64,000 bases of DNA from Penelope pileata (lineage: Eukaryota > Chordata > Aves > Galliformes > Cracidae), in assembly GCA_013396635.1 (NCBI GenBank), contig WBMW01002321.1, positions 24,039-88,038 of the forward strand. Reading direction: 5' to 3'. Positions 34,082 to 46,100 of the stretch are shown one piece after another. Within the stretch, counting starts at the first letter, position 1, and each line of letters begins with the position of its first letter. Made by a program: the position numbers and the translations under genes. The notes beneath the pieces are model-generated. The model was not told where the DNA came from and did no database searches. It saw nothing but the letters and a program-made list of their open reading frames with translations.

Positions 34082-34225
34082 TTTGGTGGTGCTCAGCTTC
34101 AGCATCTTTTGCTGCCGCACCCTCAGGTTCTTGCTTTGCCGTGGCCAGTGCAGGTGGTACTCCTGTGTGAGAATGTGTTTCTATGTGAGCAAGAAATCCT
34201 TGAGCAGTAGCTCCCCTAGCTTCTT
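34082..34225 (+). repeat. Subtelomeric repeat R3, copy 1 (second copy 42808-42955)
   Basis: TTTGGTGGTGCTCAGCTTCA, GTTCTTGCTTTGCCGTGG and CTCCTGTGTGAGAATG are shared with 42808-42955, followed in both by the CTTTTGGCCTCTTCTGGAGG word of the 145-bp satellite. Confidence 0.8.
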
Positions 34226-34692
34226 TTGGCCTCTTCTGGAGGGATCAGCAAGTTTGCTGATGACACAAAACTGGGAGGAGTGGCTGACACACCAGAAGGC
34301 CGTGCTGCCATCCAGCAAGACCTGGACAGGCTGGAGAGTTGGGCAGAGAGGAACCTGATGAGGTTCAACAAAAGCAAGGGTAGAGTCTTGCACCTGGGGA
34401 GAAATAACCGCATGCACCAGTACAGGCTGGGGGATGACCTGCTGGAGAGGAGCTCTNGCACAGGAAGTTCTGCACCAACATGCAGAAGAACTTCTTCACA
34501 GTGAGGGTGACGGAGCACTGGCACAGGCTGCCCAGGGAGGTTGTGGAGTCTCCTTCCCTGGAGATATTCCAGACCTGCCTGGATGCCCACCTGTGCATCC
34601 TGCTGTAGGGAACCTGCTCTGGCAGGGGGGTTGAACTCGATGATCTCTCGAGGTCTCTTCCAACCCCTGCAATTCTGTGATTCTGTGATTTC
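34226..34692 (+). mobile_element. CR1 LINE 3' end (end of ORF2 and terminal repeats)
   Basis: The translated start gives the reverse-transcriptase word KFADDTKLGG. The sequence then runs to the standard CR1 3' end (TTGAACTCGATGATCT, CTTCCAACCCCTGCAATTC) and the terminal TTCTGTGAT repeats (34673-34690). At the N (34457) about 400 bp of the family consensus is skipped: ERSS is followed directly by a part that normally lies near the ORF2 end. Confidence 0.9.
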
Positions 34693-35540
34693 AGATTAGG
34701 GAAAGCAGCCCCAGACAGCTGAAGGGTGAGTGGCTGAGAATTTTGATCTGGTTTGGAAGAAGCCATATGCCTGCTAAATTCCCTTGCATCCTCCCAGACA
34801 TGCTCTTCAGCCTTTTCTCTTCCTCCAGGGAGAAACTGGCTTCTGAAGAAGCTTCTGAACTGGCTTCTGAAGAGCAGCCACAGACTCTGCCGGGGTAGGT
34901 ACTGGAGCATTTTCGTCTCTTTTGGAGATAGACCTTTACTACCTGACCCCAGGAAACAGGTGGAGCTTTTGTGAGTTTTTTCTCCATTTGAGGTAGGTTT
35001 GTGGCTGGTAGCTACTCTCACCTCCTCCTGGCCCTTGATTTAAGGCTTTTGGCCTCCTCTGGAGGGATTGAACATAAAAGAGAGCTGCCCCACAAATGGG
35101 CATGGTGGGTTTTTGCAATTCTTTCTCTCTTTTGCAGGAAGGTGTGTGTCTACTGGGTACCCTTGCTTCCTCCTTTGCCATGGATTTCAGGCTTTTGGCC
35201 GCCATTGGATGGATTTCACATTTAGGGTGGCAGGTCTTGGTAAGTACAAGGTATGTTTTTGTAAATTTTTCTCCATTTTAGAGGTCGCTGTATGCCTCAT
35301 AGCTAGCCTTGCTGTTTTGTCCTATAAGGAGGGGATTCTTTCTGCCTCCAAGATCTGAAAGCTAAGGGAGATAGCCCACAGGATTTCTGCTTACCTTTTC
35401 AGCAGGTTCTCTCTCCTTCTGGGGGAATCCTCTGGCAAGCAGGAGGCTTGCTTTTCGCAAGCATCTCCTGCATCCTGGAGGCCTTCTCTGATGCCACCAA
35501 GCTCCTTGTTTGCTGTTTCTGAGTCCTCCAAGGCTTAATT
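34693..35540 (+). repeat. Degenerate subtelomeric satellite of about 145 bp, block 1
   Basis: Recurring words are TTGTAAATTTTTCTC, AGGTAGGTGCATGCC, GGTAGCTACCCTTGCCTCCT, GGCATGGATTTAAGGCTTTT and GGCCTCCTCTGGAGGGATTT. The unit length is clearest at 40246-40388 (142 bp). 35360-35540 is also shared with 42300-42490 (GATCTGAAAGCTAAGGGAGA). Confidence 0.75.
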
Positions 35541-36040
35541 TCATTTCTTTTCTATTCTATTTGCTCTGCATTGCTTTCTTCTTTTTATTTATCTTTTTCT
35601 TCTTTTGCTTCTCTTATTTTTGGCTTGCCTTTACTTTTCTTTGCATTACTTTACTTTACAATGCTTTTATTCTTTTTATTTTTTTCTTCTTTTCTTCTCT
35701 TGTCTCCTTTTTTGTGCTTTTGTGCTGTTTCTATTCTTTCCTCTGTTCTATGCTTTCCTTTCCTTCACAATGCTTTTTGAATTTTGTTTATCTTTTTTCT
35801 TTTTTCTATTATTTTGTCTTTACTAACATTTGCTTTGCAATGCTTTTCATATTTTCTATTTCTTTATTTCACATTTTTTGACTTTTCTTCTTTTTTTTCT
35901 ATATTCCTTTTATCTGTTTTTCTTATTCTTTTTTTTTCATTTAATATTTTTTCTTCTTTTTTCTGTTTATCTTTTTCTTTTTTTCTTACATCTTTTTTAT
36001 TTTTGTTTTTTTTTTCTCTAGATTTCAGTTCTATATATAT
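35540..36040 (+). repeat. Polypyrimidine tract 1 (T-rich)
   Basis: About 500 bp, almost wholly T and C on this strand, with a recurring ACAATGCTTTT word (about 35657, 35768, 35838). Long open frames here follow from the composition. Confidence 0.9.
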
Positions 36041-36300
36041 TTTTCCTGCTGCAGGATATGAACACAGGTAATTTCTACTCTTTTAGAGCTAGCAATATGC
36101 CTACAAGCTATCCTTTTCTCTTCCTGAGCTCGAGTTGGATGTTTTTACCCTCCCAACGAGTTAATTAGAATTGTAGATTGCAGAGCCAGAAAAGCTACAA
36201 GCTATGTTTCTGTAAGTTTTTCTTTGTTTTCAAGGCAGGTGCCTACTGGGAAGCTACCCTTCCATCCTTCTTAGCGTGGGTTTATGGCAGGCATGTCCCA
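36041..36300 (+). repeat. 145-bp satellite, block 1 continued
   Basis: AGCAATATGCCTACAAGCTA and CAGGTGCCTACTGGGAAGCT resemble units at 43040-43130. The copies are heavily diverged. Confidence 0.5.
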
Positions 36301-36445
36301 ATGCAGCCCGCCTGATGATAGAGAACAGGTGGTATGAGGGGGAGCAGCGCTTTGAACTGTAGAACAAAGAAGGGAACTAAAGGCCTGAAAATTTTCACAT
36401 CAGCATGTGTATAGGGTAAGGGAGATTAGAAACTGAAAACTGAAA

Positions 36446-38340
36446 CATGGTGGGACCGCTCCCATGGCTGGAGTACTGTGATGGATGGCTACAAACTCTT
36501 CAGAAGGGATAGGCAAGGAAGGAAGGGTGGTAGTGTGGCTCTCTTTAATATGGAGTGTTTTGATGTTGAAGAGCTTGGGGTTGGGAATGATAAAGTTGAG
36601 TGTCTGTGGATAAGGATCAGGGGGAAGGTCTGCAGGGGTGACATCTTGGTGGGGGTCTGTTCTAGACCGCCTAATCAGGATGAAGAGATGGATGAGGCAT
36701 TCTCTGAGCAGCTGGTAGAAGTTGCACGATCACCAGCACTCGTTCTCGTGGGGGACTTCAACTTCCCTGATATATGCTGACAATATAATACTGGGCAGAG
36801 GAAGCAGTCCAGGAGGTTTCTAGAGTGTGTGGAAGATAGCTTCCTGACACAGCTGGTATGAGAGCCTACCAGGGGAGGTGCCCCGCTAGACCTGCTCTTC
36901 ACTACCGGAGAAGGACTGGTGGGAGATGTGGAGGTTGGGAACTGTCTTGGGCAGAGTGACCATGAAATTGTAGAGTTCTCTATGCTTGGTGGTGTCAGGA
37001 GGGTGACTAGCCAAACTGCTGTCTTGGACTTCCAGAGGGTGGACTTTGACCTGTTCAGGGCACTTGTTGCAAGGGTCCCTTGGGAGTCACTCCTGAAGGG
37101 TCAAGGGGCCCAGGAAGCCTGGATGCTCCTCAGGACGGAAATCTGAAAGGCACAGGAGCAGGCTGTTCCTGAGTCCCGTAAGGGGAGTTGGAGGGGAAGA
37201 AGACCGGCGTGGATGAACCGGGAACTTTTGCAGAGACTCTGTGAGAAAAAGCGAGTCTACGTGCTCTGGAAGAAGGAACGGGCTACTTGGGGAGACTACA
37301 GAGAAGTTGCTAAGATATGCAGGGAGGAAGTTAGAAAGGCAAAAGCCCAGCTTGAACTCAGACTGGCCACTGCAGTAAAAGAGAACAAAAAAATCCTTTA
37401 ACAAATATATTAACAGTAAGAGAAGAACCGAGGAGGATTTCCATCCTTTACTTGATGCGGCAGGGAATGTGACCGCTGAGGTTAAGGAAAAGGCTGAGGT
37501 TCCCAACACCTTCTTTACATCTGTCTTTAATAGTCAGATCAGCTATCCTCAGGGTATTCTGCCCCGTGACTTGGAAGTCTGGGATGGGAAGCAGAATACA
37601 CCCCCCATGATTCAGGTAGAGACAGTCAGAGACCTGCTGCTCCATCTGGACTGTCACAAGTCCATGGAGCCAGACGGGATCCACCATAGGGTGCTGAGGG
37701 AGCTGGCGGAGGTGATTGCCAAGCCGCTTTCCACCATCTATCAGCGTTCCTGGTTATCTGGAGAGGTCCCAGAGGACTGGAGGCTTGCCGATGTGACTCC
37801 CATCTACAAGAAGGGCCGTAGGGATGATCCGGGGAACTACAGGCCTGTCAGCCTGACCTCAGTACCAGGGAAAGTTATGGAGCAGATCATCTTGAGTGAG
37901 ATCGCCCGGCACATGCATGGCAACCAGGGGATCAGGCCCAGCCAGCACGGGTTCATGAAAGGCAGCTCCTGCTTAATGAGCCTCATCTCCTTCTATGACC
38001 GGGTGACCAGACTGGTAGATGAGGGAAAGGCTGTTGGAGTAGTCTACCTAGACTTCAGCAAAGCCTTTGACACAGTCTCCCACAGTATTCTGCTGGGGAA
38101 ACTGTCAGTCCATGGCCTGGACAGGTTCACTCTGGGTAATGAGCTGGCTAGAGGGCCGTGCCCAGCGGGTAGTGGTTAATGAAGTTAAGTCCAGCTGGCG
38201 TCCAGTGGAATGAAGTTCAACAAGGCCAAGTGCTGGATCCTGCACTTTGGCCACAATAATCCCATGCAGTGCTATAGGCTTGGGGCAGCGTGGCCACACT
38301 GGATATCAGAAGAGAATTCCTGACCACATATGGAAAATCT
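36446..38340 (+). mobile_element. CR1 LINE: endonuclease and partial reverse transcriptase, internally deleted
   Basis: Endonuclease part (MDGYKLFRRDRQGRKGGSVA, GDFNFPD, SDHEIVEF) is followed by the linker and the reverse transcriptase (DWRLADVTPIYKKG, PGNYRPVSLTS, GFMKGSSC, VVYLDFSKAFDTVSHSILL). A TGA replaces the tryptophan after FNFPDIC and a frameshift lies near 37400. Near 38195 the sequence jumps to a later part (TTCAACAAGGCCAAGTGCTG), deleting the catalytic FADD box. It is inactive. Confidence 0.93.
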
Positions 38341-38590
38341 CTCTACTCCTTCATTAAGGTAAACTTTCCAATGTTAGAGACAAAAGGCTGGATTTGCTGA
38401 GTGACTTGAAGGAGATGAGCCCCGCCTGAAACTATTTTAGAGCAGCTAAGACTAAGGAGACATTACAGAAATGTACTGAATTCTCCTGCAGGTTCTTAAT
38501 TCTTAAGTTGCCAAAAAGATACAAACAAAGCAAAATGTATCTGCTGAAAAGAACCTAGATTTAACAGAGCTGTAAAACTAAACATGTTCT
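38341..38590. other. CR1-like tail and unclassified AT-rich sequence
   Basis: Starts within CR1-like 3' sequence and becomes unremarkable AT-rich DNA before the pyrimidine tract. Confidence 0.4.
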
Positions 38591-40240
38591 TTTTTCTTCT
38601 CTCATAGAGTCATTTCACCTGTTGTCTCCTCTTCCCTATTTTCTCTCACCTTCTCTCTCCTCTCAGCTTCCTTGTTCTCTTGGCTTCCCTCCCATCTTCT
38701 CTCTCCTGTCTGCCTTCTCATCTTCTGTCTTCTCTATTGTCCTCTATCTTCCCTCTCATCTTTTCTCTCCTTTCATCTTCACTGTTTCCTTTCATCTTCT
38801 CTCTCATCATCTCTCTTCTTATTTGTTCTCCTATTCTCCTACTATTCACCTCTTATCGTCTTCATTTCTCTTCTATTCTCTCTCCCCTCTCCTGACAACC
38901 TTTCTCCCCACCCTCTCTTTTAACCTTTTCTATCTTCTCCACAATTGTCTTTTTACCTCTACTTTATTTTTCTGCATTCTTCTCTCTCTGAACCCTTTTC
39001 TCTGCACCCTTCTTTCTCTTCTTTTTTCTGTTCATGCCTCTCCTGCTCTCCACTATTTTCCTCTTCCCTCTTCTCCCCAGCCTTTGCTTCCTTCACTTGT
39101 CCAATTATTTTTTCCCTTATTACCTCTCTCCTCGCTTCTGCTCTCCCTGCTGTGCACCACACACTTCTCCTCTCCTTTCTTCTGCTCTAATCTCTTCTGC
39201 TCTTCCATCTTCTCTGTTCTCCCATGCCTTTTACATCCTTCCAGTCTTACCTCTATCCCTTCTTATACTGTCCCCTCTTCTCCTCTCCCCTCCTTTGTTC
39301 TCCCCTTTTGTTCTCCCTTCTTCCGCTCTTCCCTCTTCTGCTCTGCCCGCTTCTGCTCTTCTCTGTTCAGTGTTCTCCCCTACCCTCTCTTTCCTCCTCC
39401 TGCCCTCTTACCTCTTCCTGTCTTACCTCTATCCTCTCATCTGCTCATCCCTCTTCCACTCTTTTGCTCTTACCTTTTCTGCTCCTCTGTCTTCCGTTCT
39501 TCCTTCTTTGGCTTTTCCCTCTTCTGCAGTCCCCTCTTCCCTCATCTGGTCTCCTCATCTGTTCTTGCCTTCTGCTCTTCCCTATTCTTTTCTGTTTTCT
39601 GGTCTACCCCCTATTTTTTTTCCCTCATCTTTTTTTCCTTCTTCTTTTCTTCCCTCTTCAGTTCTTCTACTCTCCACTCATCTACACTCCCCTCTTTCCT
39701 CATCTTTTGTTTGTCCTCTGTTCTCACATTTTCTCCTCTTTCCTCTTCCTTCTTCTGTGTTCTCCCCTACACTTTGCTTCATTTTCCTGCCCTCTTACCT
39801 CTTCCTGACTTACCTCTATCCACTCTTCTGCTCTTTCCATTTCTTCACCTCTGTATTCTACTCCTCTATCCTTGGCTCCTGTCTTCTGCTTTTTCCTCTT
39901 CTGCTCTTTTGTCTTCTGATCTCCCGTCTTCCCTCATCTGTTCTCATATTTTGTTCTTGTTTTCAGCTCTCCCCTCTTCTGCTCTTTTGCTCTTATGTTT
40001 TATGCTCCTCTGTCTTCTACACATCTCTCTTCTGCTCTTCCCTCTTCTATTCATCATACTTCTGTTCTTCCCGCCTTTGCTCTTGCCACTTCTCATGTGT
40101 ATTCTCCTTTTCTTCCCTTCTGCTCTTCTAGTCTTCCCTCTTCTGCTCTCCCCTCTTTTGCTGATGCTCCTTCTCTTCTTCTCCCTTCTCTGTTCTCCCC
40201 TGCCCTCTGCTTCCCTCCTCTGTCCTCCTAACATGCAGGG
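38590..40240 (+). repeat. Polypyrimidine tract 2 (1.65 kb, CTCTTCTG-type minisatellite)
   Basis: Nearly every base on this strand is C or T, and the second half is a tandem repeat of words like CCCTCTTCTGCTCTT every 15-30 bp. The 543-codon open frame at 38622-40253 arises because stop codons need purines; it encodes only a Ser/Leu/Phe/Pro mixture. Confidence 0.95.
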
Positions 40241-40245
40241 CATGG

Positions 40246-40560
40246 TTTTGTAAATATTTCTCTCTTTTTGAGGTAAGTTCATGCACTCTAGCTCCAATAG
40301 GCTCCTACTTTGGCATGGGTTTAAGGCTTCTGTCCTCCTGCAGAGGTTTCTCGTTTAGGACAGCCGACTCTGAAAACTACAGAGGATTGTTTTGTAAATT
40401 TGTTTCTCATTTCAAGATAGGTGCATGCCTGGTAGCTACCCTTGCCTCCTCCTGGGCATGGATTTCGGGCTTTTTTGTCCTCCAGAGTGAATTTTGCTTC
40501 TGAACAGCAGCCAGTGATTGTGGCAGGATAAGTACTTGAGCATTTTTGTCTGTTGAGGAT
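40246..40560 (+). repeat. 145-bp satellite, block 2 (two clear units)
   Basis: Units start with TTTTGTAAAT at 40246 and 40388 and carry the CATGCCTGGTAGCTACCCTT and GGGCATGGATTT words. Confidence 0.85.
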
Positions 40561-40899
40561 GTACATCTTTACTCAGTAGCTACGCTTGCCCACTCCTGGG
40601 CAACTACCTGATTGTCAAGAAACATGGCTCTAGCCTTCCCACTGTCACTGGCCACCCTACTAATGGGCCTACAAAACCAACCTTTGGCCTCCTTAGGCCA
40701 CCTTCTGAATGTGTAACCCCACACCACTTATCCCAGCATTACAGAACTGACACAACATGGCCTTCTACCCACTAGCACAGGTCGTCCACCTAACAGCAAA
40801 TGTCACCTACTAACTGAACTCATCTCCACAACCACCATTGTCTTATTACCAATAATAGCCACGGTCTCTGTGATGCTGCACTAAAACAGCCGTCGCTGG

Positions 40900-41115
40900 G
40901 ATCGTTCCACTGTGACACAACAGGGACACAGACACTGTTGCAGTCATGTCCACTGTGGCACTCAAGTGACACAGCCATCTCTGTGCTCCTGTCACTGTGA
41001 CACCACAGTGGCATGGCCGCCACTGCATTCCTGTCCACAGTGACCCTACTGCCACAATGCTCTTGTCCTCTGTGACACCGCAATGACACAGTTGCCACTG
41101 TGTTCCTGACAAAAC
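40900..41115 (+). repeat. Minisatellite of about 43 bp, five units
   Basis: Units of the form CCACTGTGACACNACAGTGA followed by CACAGCCACTGTGTTCCTGT-like bases repeat five times with about 43-bp spacing (one unit shorter). The CCACTGTGACAC and GTGGCACAG words are near-complementary, so the strand can fold. Confidence 0.8.
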
Positions 41116-41470
41116 TGCTGAAATTACAGGCATCTGAGAACTAGTTGGAGAAGGGGGGATGTCTTAGGCCAGGATTACTGGAAAGCGTTTATGAACAGTG
41201 TAATGCCTTTGTTGTTTAATGAGTTTTACCACAAGTGATTTCAGGGACTCCTTGTCGTTAACTCAGCTTTCCCTCCCTAGAGACCAGTAACTGGTGCTTT
41301 CTGAGGTCTGTCTGTTATTCCTAAAGTGTTGGTAGTACGTCCTTTTCTGACCCCCTGTCTCCCTTACTAGTGGTATTTCACGTGGGTCTTGATCTCTCTG
41401 ATTTTGCCTTTGGAATTCACACTGCTCTACAATGCTCTGATAGTGCAGCACAGGTATGATGTGAGTCACT
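41116..41470. other. No gene recognised
   Basis: Spacer between the minisatellite and the second R1 repeat; no exon seen. Confidence 0.4.
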
Positions 41471-41780
41471 CTCATGACTACACCATTTCTTCATCTGTCT
41501 ACGCCATTTGTTTCATCAGGAGCTGGGGGCTCTGTTCCACATCATTTCTTGTTCCCTTCAGCTCCTTCCTTGTGCTGCTGCTTCTGCTTCAACTGCTGCT
41601 CTCCCTCATCCTTTCTGATCTGACTAAGCTTTGTCTGGCTGGCCCTTATCTAAGCCCAGGGTCCACCCTTCCAGTCACACGTGCAAGTGATCTACCAGTA
41701 TTCCCCAGGTGTGGCACCCCTCCATCATGTGCTCAGTCATCAGTTCAGGCCATGATCAACAGTTTCCCTGCAGGTTATGT
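41470..41780 (+). repeat. Subtelomeric repeat R1, copy 2
   Basis: Matches 31856-32160 with indels; shares GCTCCTTCCTTGTGCTGCTG and CAAGTGATCTACCAGTA. Confidence 0.75.
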
Positions 41781-42500
41781 ATGCAGGACTTCTCTTCTGG
41801 AGGAAGCAACATGCCCAGTAGCTACCCTTTCCTCTTCCCAGGCACGCTTTGAAAGCTTTTGCTCCCCTCCTGAGTGAACTGGAATTTTTGCTAGCAACCC
41901 CAGACTCCTTTAGGGTCGGGACCTGACAATGCTCATTTCTCTTCCCCATAGATCCATGCCTGGTAGCTACCCGTACCTCCTCCCAGGCATGCTTTGCAAA
42001 TTCATGGCCTCCTCCTGGGTGAACTGGAGTTCTGCAGAACAGCCCCAGACTCCTTCAGGGGAGGTACCCAAGATATTTTTTCTCTTTTGGTGGTAGTTCT
42101 TTGTCTGCTCCCTACTCTTTCTTCCTTGAGGGCAGGATTTGTTTTGTCTGTCCATGGATACAGCTGAAATGATCTGTAGTAACCCCAATTTCCTCCAGGG
42201 AAGGTAATCCAGGTCTCTTCCCTGTTAGAGTTATTGCCATTGCTATTAGACACTATTGTGTCCTACATGTTGGGAAGTCTTTCTGCCGTCTCTTGGAGGA
42301 TCTGAAATCTAAGGGAGATAGCCCCCAGGATTTCAGCTTACCTTTTCACAGAATTTTCTCTCCTTTCGTAGAGGTACAGTGGCAACCAGGAACAGACCCC
42401 TTCCCAAGCATCTGCTGCATCCTGTAGGTTTTCTCCGATGTAAGTCAAGCTCTTGAGCTGTCTGCCTCTGACCCCTCCAGGGCTGTTGCTCTAAAGAGTT
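41781..42500 (+). repeat. 145-bp satellite, block 3
   Basis: Repeated CATGCC(C/T)(A/G)GTAGCTACCC, CTCCTCCCAGGCATGCTTTG and CCCAGACTCCTT(C/T)AGGG words occur at about 41810, 41950 and 42020-42060. 42300-42490 parallels 35360-35540. Confidence 0.75.
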
Positions 42501-42807
42501 GATTTCCTTTAGTGGAGTCACAACAGACCATTGGCAACTGCCATTTTACTTCTTCTCTTTTAATATTTGCTTTTATCACGAGATGTTCATTCTTCAGTAT
42601 ATCCTTGACTCTTCCTAGTTTCCATTTTGTTGTGGTTGTTCTTTTTGTTTTTTGTTGTTTTTTTTTCCAGGCATTGCCATCCAAGCTTATTTTCATCTCA
42701 CGGAGCCTTCCTTATTACTATCTTGTGAGATTTTCAGTGTGGAAGACTTTTCGTTCTTCCAGTCCTGTTCCCAGGAGCAGAATGGGGTTGGTGAGAGGTG
42801 CATGGGA

Positions 42808-43135
42808 TGGTTTGGTGGTGCTCAGCTTCAGCATCTTTTGCTGCTGCATCTTCAGGTTCTTGCTGTGCCGTGGGCCAGCGCAGGTAGTGCTCCTGTGTGA
42901 GAATGAGTTTCTATTTTAGGAAGAAAACCTTGGGCAGTAGGCACCCTTGCTGCTTTTGGCCTCTTCTGGAGGAATTTCAGATTTGAGGTAGGAGCCCCAG
43001 AGAACTACAGGTTATGTTTTTGTGAATTTTTCTTTCCTTTCATGGTAAGTGCCTGCTGGGAAGCTACCCTTGCACCCTGCTTGGCATAGGTTTAAGGCTT
43101 TTTTCCCATTCTGGAGGCGTTTTAAATTTGGTTGA
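42808..43135 (+). repeat. Repeat R3 copy 2 plus further 145-bp satellite
   Basis: 42808-42955 matches 34082-34225. 42956-43135 continues with TTTTGGCCTCTTCTGGAGGA, TTTTTGTGAATTTTTCTTTC and GGCATAGGTTTAAGGC satellite words. Confidence 0.75.
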
Positions 43136-46100
43136 AAATAGATTCTAGTGAAACTAGAGAAAAGTCTCAAACTCTTATGTTTCATACTTCAGTTGCTCTT
43201 AAGCATGGAATGACTGCCAAGTATCACATGTCTGACTGCCCGTAGGGGGAGAAGGAGGAAGTGACACATTTAGACAAGGTCCTTAGACAAGGACCTGCTC
43301 CAAAGTCAACTGCCCACGCACACCATTTATCAATCTACACATTTAACAGATTTTCTACATCAGGGATAAAAAGCACAACCTCACCTCCTGGCTCCTTATC
43401 TGGGTTTTATTCTAAAGCATTGCTACAGATGAGATCAAAATATTTTGGAAAATCTCCAGCAGTTAGGTACTGGTGCAAGCCAATTTCAGAGAGAACGGTT
43501 GAAAGAAGGCTGCTTAATAACTGTCAGAGTCGGGTGCCCATGAATCAAACACATGTTCAAAGGTTTTAGTGGACTAGCACACCACCTACCAAAATTACTT
43601 GTTTTAAAAACTTTAAAGAAATGACTTCTGAGAAGCCCTGAATATTAGTGACACATGAGATGAAACTGAAATTAACTCGATAACTTCTTGAAAATAGAAT
43701 TGGTTAGAAGGGAAAAAGAAAAACTTGCAGAGAAGTCAGAAGAAAGAGTATGCTAGAGAACAGACAGATGAGGTGGGATCAATTTCACTTTGCCTCCAAA
43801 AATGACAACAAAGAAGTCAAAGTAAGTCACCCAATATTCTCTTCCTTGTTGGCAGTGAGAAGGAGGCTGCATGAATTGCACCTTTGAAGTATGAATGCTG
43901 GGCATCTTCTTTAGAATGAGAGAGCTGGACCCAGAGCTGCTGATTGCTTTCCACAGAATGTAAGGGGAGCCTAATGACTAGCTGAGACGAGGACATCTAT
44001 ATTTGTTTATGTTATTCATACCTCAAGAACCAGGCAGCACTTAGGGGTGATCTCATGCTGAGGAGTCTCAGATGATACAGAGAATCAAATCTCAACATTT
44101 ATTTTACAAACTGCTGCCTCTTCTCATGTTCCCACAGAAACAACGGGCAGACTAGGAAAGAGCTTTAGGCTTTATTAAAGCAATCTATAAATGGCACTAN
44201 NNNNNNNNNNNNNNNNNNNNNNNNNNNNNNNNNAAAAAAAAAAAAGAGACGTCTCTTACGCATTTCCGTGCTGTCACATGGCTATACTTGAAAGCCTTTT
44301 CAAGAGTGATCTGTGTTGGCCTTTGCTCTGACTTTTTAGAACAAAACTGGAGTGAATTTGAGGGAATACTCAAACAACAGACAGTTGAGAGCCTCAAGGA
44401 GGCAGCAAAAGTAAAAGCCCTGCCTGCTTCTTGCAAAATCATAAGAGCTGCGGTCCTAAAAACAAAGCTACACCTTCCTATAGAGAGCCCACAAACACTG
44501 AGAAATACACTGAGAAATTACACATACACACGGAGAAAATGGCATTATAGATCAACAGCGGTTTACCACCGCCATGTCAACAAGCTTTGCAAAGGCCCTG
44601 AAATGTCGGTCAATGGCAAGTTTGTAAGTAACACCCCTCAAGAAAAATTGAAGCTCATGCAGGGTGTCCTACTCCTGCTTCTCCAGACGTCTTATTTCTT
44701 CCTTTCTCAGGCATCAAGGCTCAGGCAGTGGTGCTACAGGCAGTGCTTCCAACATCTGCCCAGTTTAGATTAATTTGAACATTTTAGCTAATATCTGGTA
44801 CTCCAATACAAGCATATGCAGAAGTAATGTTTGAAAATTATCACCAAAGCATATACTGAACTGCCAGTAACTTGCAGTTAGGAATGTCTGAGATGTAGAA
44901 TATCCTCTCCTGCATTCTTTTTTGAAGTGGGAGGTTTAGCAGCTGGATTCAGAATTTTCCTCAAAAAAATGTCTTCTTTCTTCCTTATCAGGAGACTGGA
45001 TATTGAAAACTTCTCCAAAGTCATTATTAAACAATGTTTCTACCTAAAGAACATGGAGAAAACACATTTCAGACTTAAGACCACAAAAGAAAGCATATTC
45101 TATTAAAAAAAAAAAAAAACAACAAGGATGACCTTTAAAATTGATCATCAGAATAAGACAAACTGAAAAGTTATCTTCCTGGCCTTCTAGACCTGACCTG
45201 TAGATTCTCACAGGTGGCATGGCAGTTTAAAACTTTAAGCAACATCTGTAAAATTAAAGCTCAAGGAAGGGACTGGTAACATAGTGACAGTCTCTACATC
45301 CCAGATTGCTTACTTTATATTTCCCTCCCTTGCTGGCCTTTAGTTCTAAGCTCTGTACCAGCTACAGGTGGAAGAGACAGGGTTCAGCAGACAAGAGGCT
45401 GCTGTCCGGTGAGATTTGATTTCTGTACTTAAGAAAGGTCTCTGCATTTGCACGCATCTAAGTTCTACTCTATTTTTCAGTCTCTACTATCACAAGGTAG
45501 GGAAGGAAGTTCAGTATCTATTTCAGAAGGAATTTATTACCAGTATAAAAACTTTTTCAAGCATTTGATAAGAAATGTCTCAGTAACATCCATCCTCCCC
45601 TTCACACACTGAGACAAAATAATCAGAGTGAAAACAGCCTACTCCTTTTTGGAACACTTTCCTTTAAAGCAGACTCACAGAAGTTTCCAAAGTTTTGCAT
45701 GGACTCTTCCTGATGCTGGTTTAGCATCAGGAACAACTGAAAATTGGTTTCAAAGTTACCTAACAAGAAGTTGGAACTTAGCTTTCCAATTTGTAAAGCT
45801 TTTGACCTTGCAAAGAAAGAGACGGTTTTTTTTTTGTTAAAGCATTTTAATTCTAATTTGAATTTAATTACTAGCATGTTACCAACCCTTTTATGAAATG
45901 GCAGACTGTGTTGAGAAAAGATATCTTCAGTAAAAAGATCTTTTCCCGGTCTACATTGCAAGCACTGCGTCATGTTGACCAAGCACATGGCTAACCACCC
46001 TGTAGTCACTAGAATTGCTGTCTTCAGCAAATGTACTTTATGCATGTGTGAGAAAATGTTGGGTCAGAGTCAATCAGAAAACACCTGAGGCAAATGCTTT

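Noticed and set aside
38622..40253. Open reading frame of 543 codons
   Set aside because: It lies wholly in the polypyrimidine tract, where stop codons (which need A or G) hardly occur; the product is low-complexity Ser/Leu/Phe/Pro and lacks any domain.
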